Notes: generated by a model from the sequence alone, not told the origin. Positions 27,011 through 35,681 are shown, counted from the first letter of the stretch. The stretch is 64,000 bases of DNA from Rhodoferax aquaticus (GCF_006974105.1 NZ_CP036282.1:930001-994000); one strand, 5' to 3'. Made by a program: numbers and translations.

Positions 27011-27733
27011 ATGCGCAAATGGGAGGGGAACATCAAGGGCAAGCTTTGGCTTGAGCCACCGTGGGCAGTAGCCTTTCTGGTGCTTGTCGCCTTGGTGTTA
27101 CTGCAATGTCTTGTTGACCTGAGCCCCGCGTTGTGGCTTGCGTTGCGGTTTGACCGAGCCGCGTTTGCCAGCGGTGCCTGGTGGCAAGTCTTGACTGCGC
27201 AGGGTGTGCATTTTGGTTGGATGCATGCGCTGTTCAATGGCCTAGGGTTTGCGCTGCTGATCGTGGTTTTCTATGGATGGGTCGCGGTGCCCATGCAATG
27301 GATTGCGCTGCTGGGTGGGCTTGTGGGGGTTGCCTTTGCGGTGGTGCTGGACCCGCAGTGCGCGGTATACGCTGGCGCGTCAGGCGCTTTGCATGGCTAT
27401 TGGGCGGGTGGGGCGCTGGCCCTGTGCCTCCACAGCGTGAGGCAGCGCAATCAGTCTGTAACCCCATACCTGCCTGGCTTGCTGGGACTGCTGATGCTTG
27501 CCGCGCTGGCACTTAAGCTGGTGTGGCAACACGTGGGCGGCGACCGTGGTGCCGTGGCAGCCTTAGGTTTGCCAGATGGGGTTGCGGTGTACGCGTCAGC
27601 GCATTACTTCGGCGCGATTGGAGGTGCGGCTGCAGCCTTGGGCGTGGTCTTACTGCGCGCGCTAGTGCAGCGCGGCGGCGCTGTGCCTGCGCAAACCCAC
27701 AGCGCAGAGGCTGAATACGAACAGCAAGGCTAG
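27011..27733 (+). CDS. rrtA: rhombosortase (rhomboid-family GlyGly-CTERM protease)
   Basis: An intramembrane serine protease that trims the C-terminal anchor of GlyGly-CTERM proteins. The 240-residue product has about six membrane helices, the helix-2 motif HxxxxHxxxN (H67, H72, N76), the catalytic serine in GASGALHG (S124, with the rhombosortase-specific LHG following), and the catalytic histidine H198 in the last-but-one helix (SAHYFGAIGG). The ATG at 27011 starts after AAGGGG, with a long spacing. Its 3' end overlaps the convergent protease gene by 72 bases. The neighbour carries the matching GlyGly-CTERM tail, which supports the assignment. Confidence 0.88.
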   Translation: MRKWEGNIKGKLWLEPPWAVAFLVLVALVLLQCLVDLSPALWLALRFDRAAFASGAWWQVLTAQGVHFGWMHALFNGLGFALLIVVFYGWVAVPMQWIALLGGLVGVAFAVVLDPQCAVYAGASGALHGYWAGGALALCLHSVRQRNQSVTPYLPGLLGLLMLAALALKLVWQHVGGDRGAVAALGLPDGVAVYASAHYFGAIGGAAAALGVVLLRALVQRGGAVPAQTHSAEAEYEQQG

Positions 27734-29593
27734 CTCGGCCCCATTGCTCGCCCCGCCGCCGCCGCTTGCGGCAGCTGCAACCGGCAGCGAACCCGTAACG
27801 CTGATATTGACCACACTGGCGCTACCCGCTGTAGCGCCGTCTGTGGGGGCGATGCTGACGGTGTAGTTGCCAGGCAATGCATAGCCCCAGCTGAACACCC
27901 CGGTGACGGCATTGAATGAGGCCCCTGAGGGCACGCCGGTGGCTGTAAAGCTCACTTCGTCGCCATCTATGTCGGTAGCCGTGGCGGTGAAATTCAAACT
28001 GCCGGTCGCCGCCACGGTTTTGGGCCCAATGGGGCTGATGGACGGGGCGTTGTTGGGCGTGCCTTGCGCCAACATGAGGGCTTGCAAGGCTTTGAATCCA
28101 TCCAACATGCCGGCTCCGCAAGTGGTGCGACCAAAGCAGTAAGTGCCGCTGGGGTAGGCGCGCGCCGTGTTGGTGAGGTAGGTTTTGACCTCGGTGGGCG
28201 TGATAGAGGGCTTGATCTGGTACATCATGGCGGCCACCCCTGCCACTTGGGGGGCAGCGAAGCTGGTGCCTTTGCCGCCGATGTAGGTCTCTGAACCGGG
28301 AACGGTCGTGCCGGTGTTTGAAGTTGAATAGATGGTGCTGTTGTCCCCGGCAATGGTCAGCCCTAGGCCGCCACCGGGCGCGCTGAGTGTGGGGTTAGGC
28401 CCAGCGCCTGATATGGGTCCTAGGTTTGAGTAATCGGCAAGATCGCCAGTCCGCGTGTGCGCACTGACCGCAATGACTCCTGTGCAGTTAGCGGGAGCCC
28501 CCATATAACTCGCCTCGTTCCCAGCCGCGACGACCACGGTAACGTTGGCGTTGAAAGCAGCGGTAATGGCATTTTGAAACGTGACAGAGCAATTCGATTC
28601 ACGATTGCCTAGGCTCAAGTTAAGTACTTTGGCCGGATGTGAGTTGACGGGCAAGCTGCCATCGTTGACCCCTATGGCCCATAAGATTCCAGCTGCGATG
28701 TCGGAGGTATAGCCCCCGCACACTCCCATCACCCGAACCGCCAAGAGCCTGGCTGCGTGAGATACCCCAATAATGCCCGCGTTGTTATTCCCCTGCGCGC
28801 CAATGATGCCAGCCACGCGCGTGCCATGCCAACTGGAGTTGCCCGTGGTGCATTGGGTGGGGTTGGTGTTCCAGTCGCCAGGGTCAGCCGGATCGGTATC
28901 TCGGCCATCACCATCATTGGCCGTGAAGAAGGGGGAGCCACTAAGGTCGCCCGACACAAAGTCATAGCCAGGAACCAAGTTGGTGTTTAGCTCCGCATGG
29001 GGGCGGTAGCCCGTGTCCAGCACGGCCACCGTGACGCCTGTGCCGTTGTGCGAGCGGCCCCAAGCATTGGGCATATTGGTTCCCGCGAGCTCTGCGGCGG
29101 GAGACTTGAGGTTCCATTGTCGGCTGACGTAGCTGCTGTCGTTGGGCAAGAACGTGGGGTACACCGGTTCGTCGATTTCGGCGTACTCCACGGCGGCATC
29201 TTGCGCAAGGGTGTGTGCCAGTGCACGCAACTCATGGCGGCTGAGCGCAGTACTGCTGACCAGCACATGGCTGTTGCGGTTGATGGCTTTGAGGTGGCTT
29301 AGTTGGACGTTTCGGTGCCCATTGCCGGGTTCTTGGGCCAGTGCGCTAAGGCGCGTCGCGCGTTCGGCCTCATCGGGTAAAGCCCTGCGGCGAAGCCTGC
29401 CATCACTCTCATCTTTGTATTTGACGATGAGTCTGCGCAATCGCTCTTCGCGTTGTGGCACTTGGGCAAGAGGCGCGGTTACCTGGTCTTGCTGTGGGTC
29501 TGCCAGCAAATTGCATGGGGTCAATGCCAGCACGGCCAAGCCTAGCGCCGCGAGCAGCGGGTTCCATTGCGGCCAGGTCAGGGGTGCGCGCAC
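27662..29593 (-). CDS. secreted S8 (subtilisin-like) protease with GlyGly-CTERM tail
   Basis: A 643-residue secreted serine protease. In order: signal peptide (about 1-31), an I9-like propeptide (RLIVKYK at 54-60 through VEYAEIDEP at 135-143), the S8 domain with D193 (VLDTG), H256 (HGT), oxyanion N359 and catalytic S444 (GTSFAAP), and an Ig/cadherin-like domain (about 515-600). The tail is GGGG at 611-614, a hydrophobic helix at about 619-633, then RR and a short end. This is the GlyGly-CTERM signal handled by rhombosortases on T2SS substrates. The lipoprotein gene ends 11 bases upstream, suggesting co-transcription. Confidence 0.93.
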   Translation of the reverse strand: MRAPLTWPQWNPLLAALGLAVLALTPCNLLADPQQDQVTAPLAQVPQREERLRRLIVKYKDESDGRLRRRALPDEAERATRLSALAQEPGNGHRNVQLSHLKAINRNSHVLVSSTALSRHELRALAHTLAQDAAVEYAEIDEPVYPTFLPNDSSYVSRQWNLKSPAAELAGTNMPNAWGRSHNGTGVTVAVLDTGYRPHAELNTNLVPGYDFVSGDLSGSPFFTANDGDGRDTDPADPGDWNTNPTQCTTGNSSWHGTRVAGIIGAQGNNNAGIIGVSHAARLLAVRVMGVCGGYTSDIAAGILWAIGVNDGSLPVNSHPAKVLNLSLGNRESNCSVTFQNAITAAFNANVTVVVAAGNEASYMGAPANCTGVIAVSAHTRTGDLADYSNLGPISGAGPNPTLSAPGGGLGLTIAGDNSTIYSTSNTGTTVPGSETYIGGKGTSFAAPQVAGVAAMMYQIKPSITPTEVKTYLTNTARAYPSGTYCFGRTTCGAGMLDGFKALQALMLAQGTPNNAPSISPIGPKTVAATGSLNFTATATDIDGDEVSFTATGVPSGASFNAVTGVFSWGYALPGNYTVSIAPTDGATAGSASVVNISVTGSLPVAAAASGGGGASNGAELALLFVFSLCAVGLRRHSAAALH

Positions 29594-29604
29594 GGTGGAG
29601 GCGT

Positions 29605-29949
29605 TCAGTTGCTCGACTTCGCCTTTTGATCAGCTTCCACGCGCAGGACATTGGGTATCTCACCAATTTGCAGCAGCAGTTGCCCATAAGTGCTACCCAG
29701 CGGTGGGGCAAAAGCAAAGACATGGGTATCGGCCGAGACTGCGTCAATGTAATCCGCAGTGGCCTTGGTTTTTGTGCGCACAGCACGCAAAAAGGTGGTG
29801 GCGTCGAAATCAGCGCCCCGTTGGAATTGCACAATGACCCGCAGCGCCGGCAGTTGACTGGGCGCGGGGGTGTTTTGTGCACATGCTACAAGGCTTGCCA
29901 AGCCCAAGAGGAGGCCCAGTAGCCTGCGGCGGTTTGGGGTGTGGGGCAC
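29605..29949 (-). CDS. small lipoprotein resembling a protease propeptide/inhibitor
   Basis: A 114-residue protein with a basic start (NRRR), a hydrophobic stretch and the lipobox LVAC at Cys23, so a predicted lipoprotein; Ala at +2 favours the outer membrane. The mature part (LRVIVQFQRGADFD ... GEIPNVLRVEAD) has the strand pattern of I9-type subtilisin propeptides, which end in a similar VxxVExD. It lies 11 bases upstream of the S8 protease on the same strand. A role as chaperone or inhibitor of that protease is an inference. No closer family is recognised. Confidence 0.7.
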   Translation of the reverse strand: MPHTPNRRRLLGLLLGLASLVACAQNTPAPSQLPALRVIVQFQRGADFDATTFLRAVRTKTKATADYIDAVSADTHVFAFAPPLGSTYGQLLLQIGEIPNVLRVEADQKAKSSN

Positions 29950-30076
29950 GGGGCAAACTCCAACGTTGTTGGGCCCTATTGTAACTTTTGTAAGCTGTGG
30001 AGGCCCCTCGAGGATTGCCTGCTCTAGGCGCGTAGTGACGCGCTTATTAGCAAATCAGCCCGGCGCTGCGGCCCCT

Positions 30077-30994
30077 TCAGGCTGGCAAGAATCCTTCAAT
30101 AGACAGGTAGCGTTCGCCCGTGTCGTAGTTGAAGCCCAAAATCGTGGAACCTGCCGGAATCTCAGGCAGTTTTTGCGCAATGGCAGCCAGCGTGGCACCG
30201 CTGGAGATGCCGACCAAGATGCCTTCTTCGGCAGCACTGCGGCGGGCGAATTCGCGGGCCGGTTCTGCATCCACTTGGATCACGCCATCGAGCAACTCGG
30301 TTTTCAAGTTGGTGGGAATAAAACCCGCGCCAATGCCTTGGATGGGGTGAGGCGAAGGCGCGCCGCCAGAAATGACGGGAGATGCGGATGGCTCTACCGC
30401 ATAGACCTTGAGGTTGGGGAACTTGGCTTTGAGCACTTGCGCCACGCCACTGATGTGACCGCCGGTGCCTACGCCGGTGATGAGCACGTCGATGCCATTG
30501 GGGAAGTCGGCCAAGATTTCTTGCGCGGTGGTGCGCACATGCACATCAATGTTGGCAGGGTTCTCAAACTGCTGGGGAATCCATGCGCCAGGGGTGCTGG
30601 CTGCCAGTTCTTGGGCGCGGGCAATGGCTCCTTTCATGCCTTTTTCGCGGGGTGTTAAATCGAAGGTAGCTCCGTAAGCAAGCATCAGGCGGCGGCGTTC
30701 CACGGACATGCTGTCGGGCATCACGAGTATGAGTTTGTAGCCCTTTACCGCAGCCACCATGGCCAAGCCTACGCCGGTATTGCCAGACGTGGGCTCGATG
30801 ATGGTCGCGCCGGGCTTGAGTGCCCCGCTGGCTTCGGCCGCTTCAATCATGGCCAGTGCAATACGGTCTTTGATCGAACCACCGGGGTTGCTGCGTTCCG
30901 ACTTGACCCAGACGTGGTGGGTGCTGCCAAACAAGCGGTTGATACGGACATGGGGCGTGTTGCCAATGGTTTGCAGAATGTTGTCAGCTTTCAT
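30077..30994 (-). CDS. cysK: cysteine synthase (O-acetylserine sulfhydrylase)
   Basis: Pyridoxal-phosphate enzyme that makes cysteine from O-acetylserine and sulfide in the cytoplasm. The 305-residue product has the PLP lysine K42 in NPGGSIKDR, the substrate loop [12 protein letters not shown], the phosphate-binding GTGGHISG and the C-terminal GISSGA. Length and motifs fit CysK; a CysM assignment cannot be fully excluded by eye. AGGAG precedes the ATG. Divergent from the RNase P RNA gene, with about 95 bases between them. Confidence 0.9.
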   Translation of the reverse strand: MKADNILQTIGNTPHVRINRLFGSTHHVWVKSERSNPGGSIKDRIALAMIEAAEASGALKPGATIIEPTSGNTGVGLAMVAAVKGYKLILVMPDSMSVERRRLMLAYGATFDLTPREKGMKGAIARAQELAASTPGAWIPQQFENPANIDVHVRTTAQEILADFPNGIDVLITGVGTGGHISGVAQVLKAKFPNLKVYAVEPSASPVISGGAPSPHPIQGIGAGFIPTNLKTELLDGVIQVDAEPAREFARRSAAEEGILVGISSGATLAAIAQKLPEIPAGSTILGFNYDTGERYLSIEGFLPA

Positions 30995-31076
30995 CGATTG
31001 CTCCTAGTGGGTGTGGTATCGACCTATTTTGTATGAATTAATGGATAGAAACTGGTATATGGATATCCCTATCCAC

Positions 31077-31082
31077 GATAAT
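31077..31082 (+). promoter_or_regulatory. -10 element of the RNase P RNA promoter
   Basis: GATAAT (five of six consensus bases) ends 6 bases before the predicted first base of the RNA at 31089, the right distance for a -10 box. No good -35 hexamer was found at 16-18 bases upstream. The palindrome GGATATCC at 31061-31068 occupies the spacer and may be coincidental. Confidence 0.55.
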
Positions 31083-31088
31083 CGCTGC

Positions 31089-31528
31089 GTGAAGCTCGCC
31101 AGACCACCGCTGGTGCAATTTGGGAAACCAAGCACTGGAGGAACGTCCGGACTGCATAGGGCAGCGTAGCAGCTAACGGCTGTCCACTGACAAACTTCCC
31201 ACGCAAGTGGGAGGCCCTAAGGTGAGGATTAGAGCAACAGAGACGAGTCGACATAGATAACCCATGGGTGTTCTATGCGTGTAGCGCGGCGCAAGCCGTG
31301 CCCCGGGTAACCGGGTGCGCATAGCCGCACGACAGGGGCTCTGCCCATGTCGGGTGAAACGGGCAATCTCTACGCGCAGCAATACCAAGTAGGCACACGT
31401 TGACGGGGCCCCCGGAGTGTGCGGGTAGGTAGCACCGAGCTGTTGGGTGACCAGCAGCCAAGAGTAATGGTGGTCACATGAGGGGAAACCCTCATGCACA
31501 GAATCCGGCTTATCGGTGGGCTTCACAC
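31089..31528 (+). ncRNA. rnpB: RNase P RNA, bacterial class A
   Basis: Catalytic RNA that cuts the 5' leaders from tRNA precursors. The conserved 5' block GAGGAACGTCCGGACTGCAT (from 31139) and the 3' blocks AGAGTAATGGTGGTCACATG and CACAGAATCCGGCTTATCGG match class A RNase P RNA. The ends GTGAAGC and GCTTCAC pair to form helix P1, which sets the limits. The internal GGGTGAAACGGGCAA corresponds to the region that binds the tRNA CCA end. A T-rich stretch just after P1 may serve as terminator. Open frames on either strand here are not genes. Confidence 0.96.
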
Positions 31529-31577
31529 TTATTTTGAGTTATGGTTAGTTTTTCGATGCTCTTTTTGAGGAGGCACT

Positions 31578-32006
31578 ATGCGACCCATACTGGACTTGTT
31601 GAAAAAACGCGATGCGAACGTGTGGAGCCTGAGCCCCAGCGACAGCGTGTTTGACGCCTTGCAGCAGCTGGCCAATCACAACGTGGGGGCCATGATGGTG
31701 ATGGACCAAGGGCGTCTGGTGGGGGTTTTTTCGGAGCGCGACTACACCCGCAAAATTGCCTTGGCAGGCAAGTCATCGCGCGACACGGAGGTCAGAGACA
31801 TCATGACGGCCAATGTGATCACCGTAACGCCACAAACTCGGACCCGCGATTGCATGGCACTGATGAGCCAGAAAAAAATTCGCCATTTGCCTATTGCGGA
31901 AGGAGACAAGGTCTTGGGCATGATCTCCATTCGCGACATCATGGACGACATCATTGCCGACCATGAACTCACGATCAGCCATCTACAGAGCTACATTGCG
32001 AGCTAA
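31578..32006 (+). CDS. tandem CBS-domain protein
   Basis: A 142-residue cytoplasmic protein made of two CBS domains (about 15-65 and 78-130), the module that binds adenine nucleotides. Conserved motifs are GVFSERDYTRKI and GMISIRDIMDDII at the ends of the two repeats. There is no attached enzyme domain, so it may act as a stand-alone energy or ligand sensor; the target is unknown. A strong AGGAGG lies 4 bases before the ATG. It converges on the outer-membrane protein gene with a 38-base gap. Confidence 0.9.
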   Translation: MRPILDLLKKRDANVWSLSPSDSVFDALQQLANHNVGAMMVMDQGRLVGVFSERDYTRKIALAGKSSRDTEVRDIMTANVITVTPQTRTRDCMALMSQKKIRHLPIAEGDKVLGMISIRDIMDDIIADHELTISHLQSYIAS

Positions 32007-32044
32007 GGGTCTTGTGGAGCAGTGCGTCACCGCCGCGGGGGCGC

Positions 32045-32632
32045 CTAGAACTTGGCTTGGAGTCCTACGGATATCAGGTTAACGTCGTCATACGGCTTTT
32101 CCCACTCGGCCCGTACGCCCAAGGTTGGCGTGATGTTGTAGACGCCGCCAAACCCGAAGCTGATGCTGTTTTTGTCCTGGGTAGTGCTTACCGTTGTGCC
32201 TGAGGTGCTTCCGCTGGATTTGATAGTGCCAATGGTGTAACCAATTTTGGCTAAGACAGATGTTTGGTAGTTCAGGGGCGAAATGCCCACCAACGAGAAG
32301 CCCATGGCCGTGGCTTTAGAGTCCACCGAAATGCTGCCGCCTGTGAAGGTGGCGTTGTAGTTGACAACGCCCAAGTCGTAGTAGCCGCCTTCAAACGCCA
32401 TATAGGGGTTGACCTGGTAGCCCAAGATGATTTTGTAGTTTTTGGCGCCGCTGCCTAGGCTGGACTGCACTACGGTTCTGCCAAGGCGCGCCAACTCCGC
32501 ATCGGTACTGGTTTGTGTGCCACTGCCATAGGAGGCACTGCCCATGGAGCCTAAGAAATACATGTCTCCCGCCAGAACGTGTCCAGCTGTGGTGGATAGA
32601 CAAACCAAGAGTGCGGTGGCTGCGTGTTTCAT
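32045..32632 (-). CDS. small outer-membrane beta-barrel protein
   Basis: A 195-residue exported protein with a signal peptide cleaved about after GHVLA, alternating hydrophobic/polar strands, glycine- and tyrosine-rich turns (FEGGYYDLG, FGFGGVYNITPTLGVRAEW) and a C-terminal phenylalanine, the usual assembly signal for outer-membrane barrels. It resembles the OmpA-like/OmpW-like eight-stranded barrels without a periplasmic domain. An ATG 12 bases upstream is an equally possible start. Function unknown. Confidence 0.8.
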   Translation of the reverse strand: MKHAATALLVCLSTTAGHVLAGDMYFLGSMGSASYGSGTQTSTDAELARLGRTVVQSSLGSGAKNYKIILGYQVNPYMAFEGGYYDLGVVNYNATFTGGSISVDSKATAMGFSLVGISPLNYQTSVLAKIGYTIGTIKSSGSTSGTTVSTTQDKNSISFGFGGVYNITPTLGVRAEWEKPYDDVNLISVGLQAKF

Positions 32633-32845
32633 GGTGGTGTGCATGTGAGGGGCTCAATACAGTTAAAGGGCAAATAGGCTCGGGCAAGGCTCGTTTCAAC
32701 AGACGATTGCGGTCAATTCGCCAGCTTCTATCGCTGCGCGCAAGCCCATCCTAAACCGATTGCGGCCAGTGCAATGCCGCAAACTGAGTGACAAAGGTCC
32801 CGCATTTGAGCCCTCAAGCGCAGCTCAAAACAAGCTGCTGGGGGC

Positions 32846-33709
32846 CTAGAACCGCTCGTAGGCTGCCAGATACCGCCACTGGCCTACAGGCAAGTCGCTC
32901 AAAGCCACTCTCCCCAGACGAATGCGGCGCATCGCCAAAATATTGAGCTGTGCCCGCTCGCACAGATAGGCCACCAGTCCGGGGTGCGAGCCCTTCACGG
33001 CAAAACGTAGCTTGCTGTGTTCAGCTTGGGCGCTGTTGATACTCACCTTGGCTTGTGGCAAGGCGTTGCGCGGGTCGTTCAAAATTTTGGTGAGGTGCAG
33101 AATCGAGTCACCGCCCACCTCACCTTGCACGTCCACAATGAGTTCGTGCTCCATGGCGCCCATGTCTTCGTTGAGTTTGCGGGCAGTGCGCCAGTCTTGG
33201 GTAAATACACACAGGCCGCTGGCGCCTGTCTCTAGCTCTACCGAAGTCTCTAAATGGTTGAAGTGGCGCTTGAGCACCTTGATGTCGCTGGGGTCTTGCG
33301 CACAGTGGTTGGAAAGGGTTAGCAGGCTGCGCGCGTTGTCGGGCAGTTTTTTGACGGCTTTGCCGCGCGCTGCCGTTGCGTGGCTTGTTTTCGTGTTGGG
33401 GCCTGGACGTTTGGGGGCCGGTGCTTCGTCTTCATCGTCCTCGTCATCTTCATCGGTGCCGTCTAGAAAATGGGGTGGTTTGTGCAGCAAGAGCGTGATG
33501 GCCGTCATATCCAGGAGACTGGCATTCGGGTCTATGCTGATGGTCTGTTGGGTCACGCGAAAGTGGGGTTCTTCGACTACGACTCCGTTGACGGACACCC
33601 AGCCGCCTTCAATGTACTGCTCGGCCTCGCGGCGCGAGCAAGGCACCATTTGCGCGACACGTTTGGCCAGGCGCTCGCCTTCTTCGGCGTGGGGGATAGA
33701 TCGGTTCAT
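32846..33709 (-). CDS. RluF/RsuA-like pseudouridine-synthase homologue with degenerate active site
   Basis: A 287-residue protein with an N-terminal S4 RNA-binding domain (ERLAKRVAQMVPCSRREAEQ, then VSVNGVVV) and a pseudouridine-synthase fold. The catalytic GRLD motif of the family reads VELE (in ETSVELETGASGL), so the essential Asp is Glu and the Arg is also lost; the usual Tyr of the KxYLV strand is Leu (HELIV). A strongly acidic then basic linker of about 45 residues follows the KPPHFLDG segment. It may bind rRNA without catalysing. Start ATG at 33709, 28 bases after the MBL gene. Confidence 0.8.
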   Translation of the reverse strand: MNRSIPHAEEGERLAKRVAQMVPCSRREAEQYIEGGWVSVNGVVVEEPHFRVTQQTISIDPNASLLDMTAITLLLHKPPHFLDGTDEDDEDDEDEAPAPKRPGPNTKTSHATAARGKAVKKLPDNARSLLTLSNHCAQDPSDIKVLKRHFNHLETSVELETGASGLCVFTQDWRTARKLNEDMGAMEHELIVDVQGEVGGDSILHLTKILNDPRNALPQAKVSINSAQAEHSKLRFAVKGSHPGLVAYLCERAQLNILAMRRIRLGRVALSDLPVGQWRYLAAYERF

Positions 33710-33737
33710 AAGGCGCCTTTGGCAGTGGTGTAAGGGG

Positions 33738-34676
33738 TTAGCGGCTTTGCAGCCACTGGATGCGTTCGACATGTGCCAACAACGAGCGCTTGGCTACAGG
33801 CCAAATGCGCGGGGGGACATCGTCGTATGCCAAGGGCAGCCAGTCGTCTAGCGTGCCATCGGGCAGGGCTTGCATGGCCGCCAGCACCTTGGCCTCGCGG
33901 ACTAAGCGGTGGGCTTTGAGTCGGTCGATTTCAGCAACCGCCCCATCCATCACGTGGCCGTGGGCAGGCAGGATGAACTGCACTTGGTGCGCAATGCAAG
34001 CGGCGCGTAGTGTATCCAGTGAATCTAGATAAGCTGCCATATTGCCGTCTGGCGGGTCCACGACGGTGGTGCTGCCGTTCAAAATGTGGTCGCCTGTAAA
34101 CAGCAGCCCATCTTCTTGCAGCAAAAAGCACACATGGTTGGCGGCATGGCCTGGGGTGTGAATAGCTAGCAAGTTGTGACTAGGTTTTTGCGCCAAATTG
34201 GTCTCTTGCGCCCGTGGATTCAGCGTAAGCAGCTCTCTATTTTGTAGCGATTTGTCCGGTCTGAAGTAACTTGCAGTGCGTGCAGAGGGGGCGGAGGGTA
34301 GTCCCACAATGGGGGGAGTGTGTCCGGCTTGGATGCACAGGGCCTGCAAAGGCGCCGCACCGGGGGCGTGGTCGGCATGCGAGTGGGTGCAGGCAATGGT
34401 GTGGATATTGCCGCCGCTGCCGTCGGGGTGAACCGCAGCGCTGAGCAGGCGTTGCAGGTGGTCTGCGTCTGCCGGGCCCGGGTCGATGACGATGAAGCCG
34501 GTGTGCGCATCACCTACCAAGTAGCTATTGGTGCCCGGCCCCGTCATCACGCCAGGGTTGGGGGCGGTGAGGCGCAGCACGTTGCGCAGCAGCGCCACCG
34601 GGCGGTCTGTTTGCCATGGCTGGTGAGGTGGCATTGGGCCAAAGGCCGGATTGAGAATGGAGCTTGTTCGTACCAT
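33738..34676 (-). CDS. MBL-fold hydrolase, LACTB2-like
   Basis: A 312-residue cytoplasmic metallo-beta-lactamase-fold enzyme. It has the di-metal motif HSHADHAPG, the second ligands in TPGHAANH and the Asp of TGDHILNG, plus the N-terminal [13 protein letters not shown] and IDPGP of the LACTB2/glyoxalase-II-like group. Some relatives are ribonucleases; the substrate here is unknown. The ATG at 34676 is taken as start; another ATG lies 9 bases upstream. A repeat copy encodes residues about 144-156. It is divergent from dapF and is followed by the pseudouridine-synthase homologue. Confidence 0.85.
   Translation of the reverse strand: MVRTSSILNPAFGPMPPHQPWQTDRPVALLRNVLRLTAPNPGVMTGPGTNSYLVGDAHTGFIVIDPGPADADHLQRLLSAAVHPDGSGGNIHTIACTHSHADHAPGAAPLQALCIQAGHTPPIVGLPSAPSARTASYFRPDKSLQNRELLTLNPRAQETNLAQKPSHNLLAIHTPGHAANHVCFLLQEDGLLFTGDHILNGSTTVVDPPDGNMAAYLDSLDTLRAACIAHQVQFILPAHGHVMDGAVAEIDRLKAHRLVREAKVLAAMQALPDGTLDDWLPLAYDDVPPRIWPVAKRSLLAHVERIQWLQSR
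34208..34248 (-). repeat. 41-bp two-hairpin repeat, copy H (inside MBL hydrolase gene)
   Basis: On the minus strand it starts GCTAC, contains GAGCTGCTTACGC and ends GGGCGC. It aligns without gaps to the dapF copy over the full 41 bp, but is read in a different frame, giving [13 protein letters not shown]. Confidence 0.75.
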
Positions 34677-34757
34677 GCAGTGCATTTTGCAGCCAAATAC
34701 TGCGAGTGGTCTGCACCAAGGCCGCCGTGTTGCGGCGCAGGGCCGATAATTGTGCCC

Positions 34758-35642
34758 ATGCGAATTCAGTTCACCAAAATGCAAGGCGCCGGCAACGACT
34801 TTGTTGTGCTTGATGAAACCCGTGGCACCCTGGGGCTCGGTGCGGCCCACTACCGTTTTCTAGGCAACCGCCATTACGGGGTGGGTGCGGACCAAATCCT
34901 GACCGTGCGCCCGTCCCCTTCCGAGGGTATTGACTTTGAGTACCTGATTCACAACGCGGATGGTCAAGAAGTGGAGCAGTGCGGCAATGGCTCGCGTTGC
35001 TTTGCACGCTTTGTGCACGACCGTGGGCTGACCGACAAAACCACGATCCGCGTGCAGACCATGAAGGGGGTGATTGCGCCAAAGCTCAACCCGGATGGCC
35101 GTGTCACCGTGGATATGGGGGCTCCGCAATTTGACCTGCCCGAGATTCCGTTTAGCACAGCTGGTCTGCAGTATGTTGCTGACGGTACATGGGGGAAATG
35201 GCTGCTTGCGCCCGTGAATACAGCGCAAGCAGCTACTGAAAATGTAGCATTCACACCAGTTTCCATGGGTAACCCACACGCGGTGCTGGTGGTTGATGAT
35301 GTAGACACAGCGCCAGTGGAGCGCCTGGGGCCCTTGGTGCAAGCGCATGGTTGTTTCCCCCAAGGGGTGAACGTAGGCTTTATGCAGGTGCAAGACCGCA
35401 GCCACGTGCGCCTGCGGGTGTATGAGCGGGGTGTGGGCGAAACCCTGGCCTGTGGCACCGGGGCTTGTGCCGCCGTGGTCAGTGGCATTCGCTTGGGCGT
35501 GCTGGACGCACGGGTGGATGTACAGGCCCGTGGCGGCCTGCTCACCATTGAATGGGCTGGCGGGAATGCGCCCGTGTTCATGACCGGTCCTGCGGTCACC
35601 GTTTTTCAGGGCGAAATTGATTTGCCCGACGATATTTCTTGA
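34758..35642 (+). CDS. dapF: diaminopimelate epimerase
   Basis: Converts LL- to meso-diaminopimelate for lysine and peptidoglycan synthesis. The 294-residue product has the two catalytic cysteines C75 (EQCGNGSRC) and C232 (LACGTGACA). The start [15 protein letters not shown] is the usual family N-terminus; the frame continues upstream but overlaps the divergent MBL gene. Residues about 151-164 ([14 protein letters not shown]) come from a repeat copy, just before the conserved VSMGNPH strand. The meso-DAP supply matches the DAP-type MurE in this window. Confidence 0.95.
   Translation: MRIQFTKMQGAGNDFVVLDETRGTLGLGAAHYRFLGNRHYGVGADQILTVRPSPSEGIDFEYLIHNADGQEVEQCGNGSRCFARFVHDRGLTDKTTIRVQTMKGVIAPKLNPDGRVTVDMGAPQFDLPEIPFSTAGLQYVADGTWGKWLLAPVNTAQAATENVAFTPVSMGNPHAVLVVDDVDTAPVERLGPLVQAHGCFPQGVNVGFMQVQDRSHVRLRVYERGVGETLACGTGACAAVVSGIRLGVLDARVDVQARGGLLTIEWAGGNAPVFMTGPAVTVFQGEIDLPDDIS
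35208..35248 (-). repeat. 41-bp two-hairpin repeat, copy C (inside dapF)
   Basis: On the minus strand it starts GCTAC, contains TAGCTGCTTGCGC and ends GGGCGC. The first stem is GCTAC with GTAGC. The second is nearly perfect: GCTTGCGC pairs with GCGCAAGC across the copy and its flank. It is read in the same frame and orientation as copy A. Confidence 0.85.
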
Positions 35643-35681
35643 TGCAGTGCCCCATGGGGCGAACTACCTAACTTTGACGCT

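Noticed and set aside
30023..30057. Hairpin GCGCGT/ACGCGC after cysK as another copy of the dispersed repeat or a terminator
   Set aside because: It shares only a GCGC core and a CTAGAG-like flank with the repeat, does not fit the 41-bp alignment, and has no T run.
31042..31075. TGGATA ... TATCCA with the palindrome GGATATCC between cysK and rnpB as an operator
   Set aside because: Short AT-rich palindromes are expected by chance here and no matching regulator family could be named.
31173..31526. Open frames within 31089-31528 on the minus strand
   Set aside because: They lie inside the RNase P RNA gene, whose conserved blocks and pairing explain the sequence.
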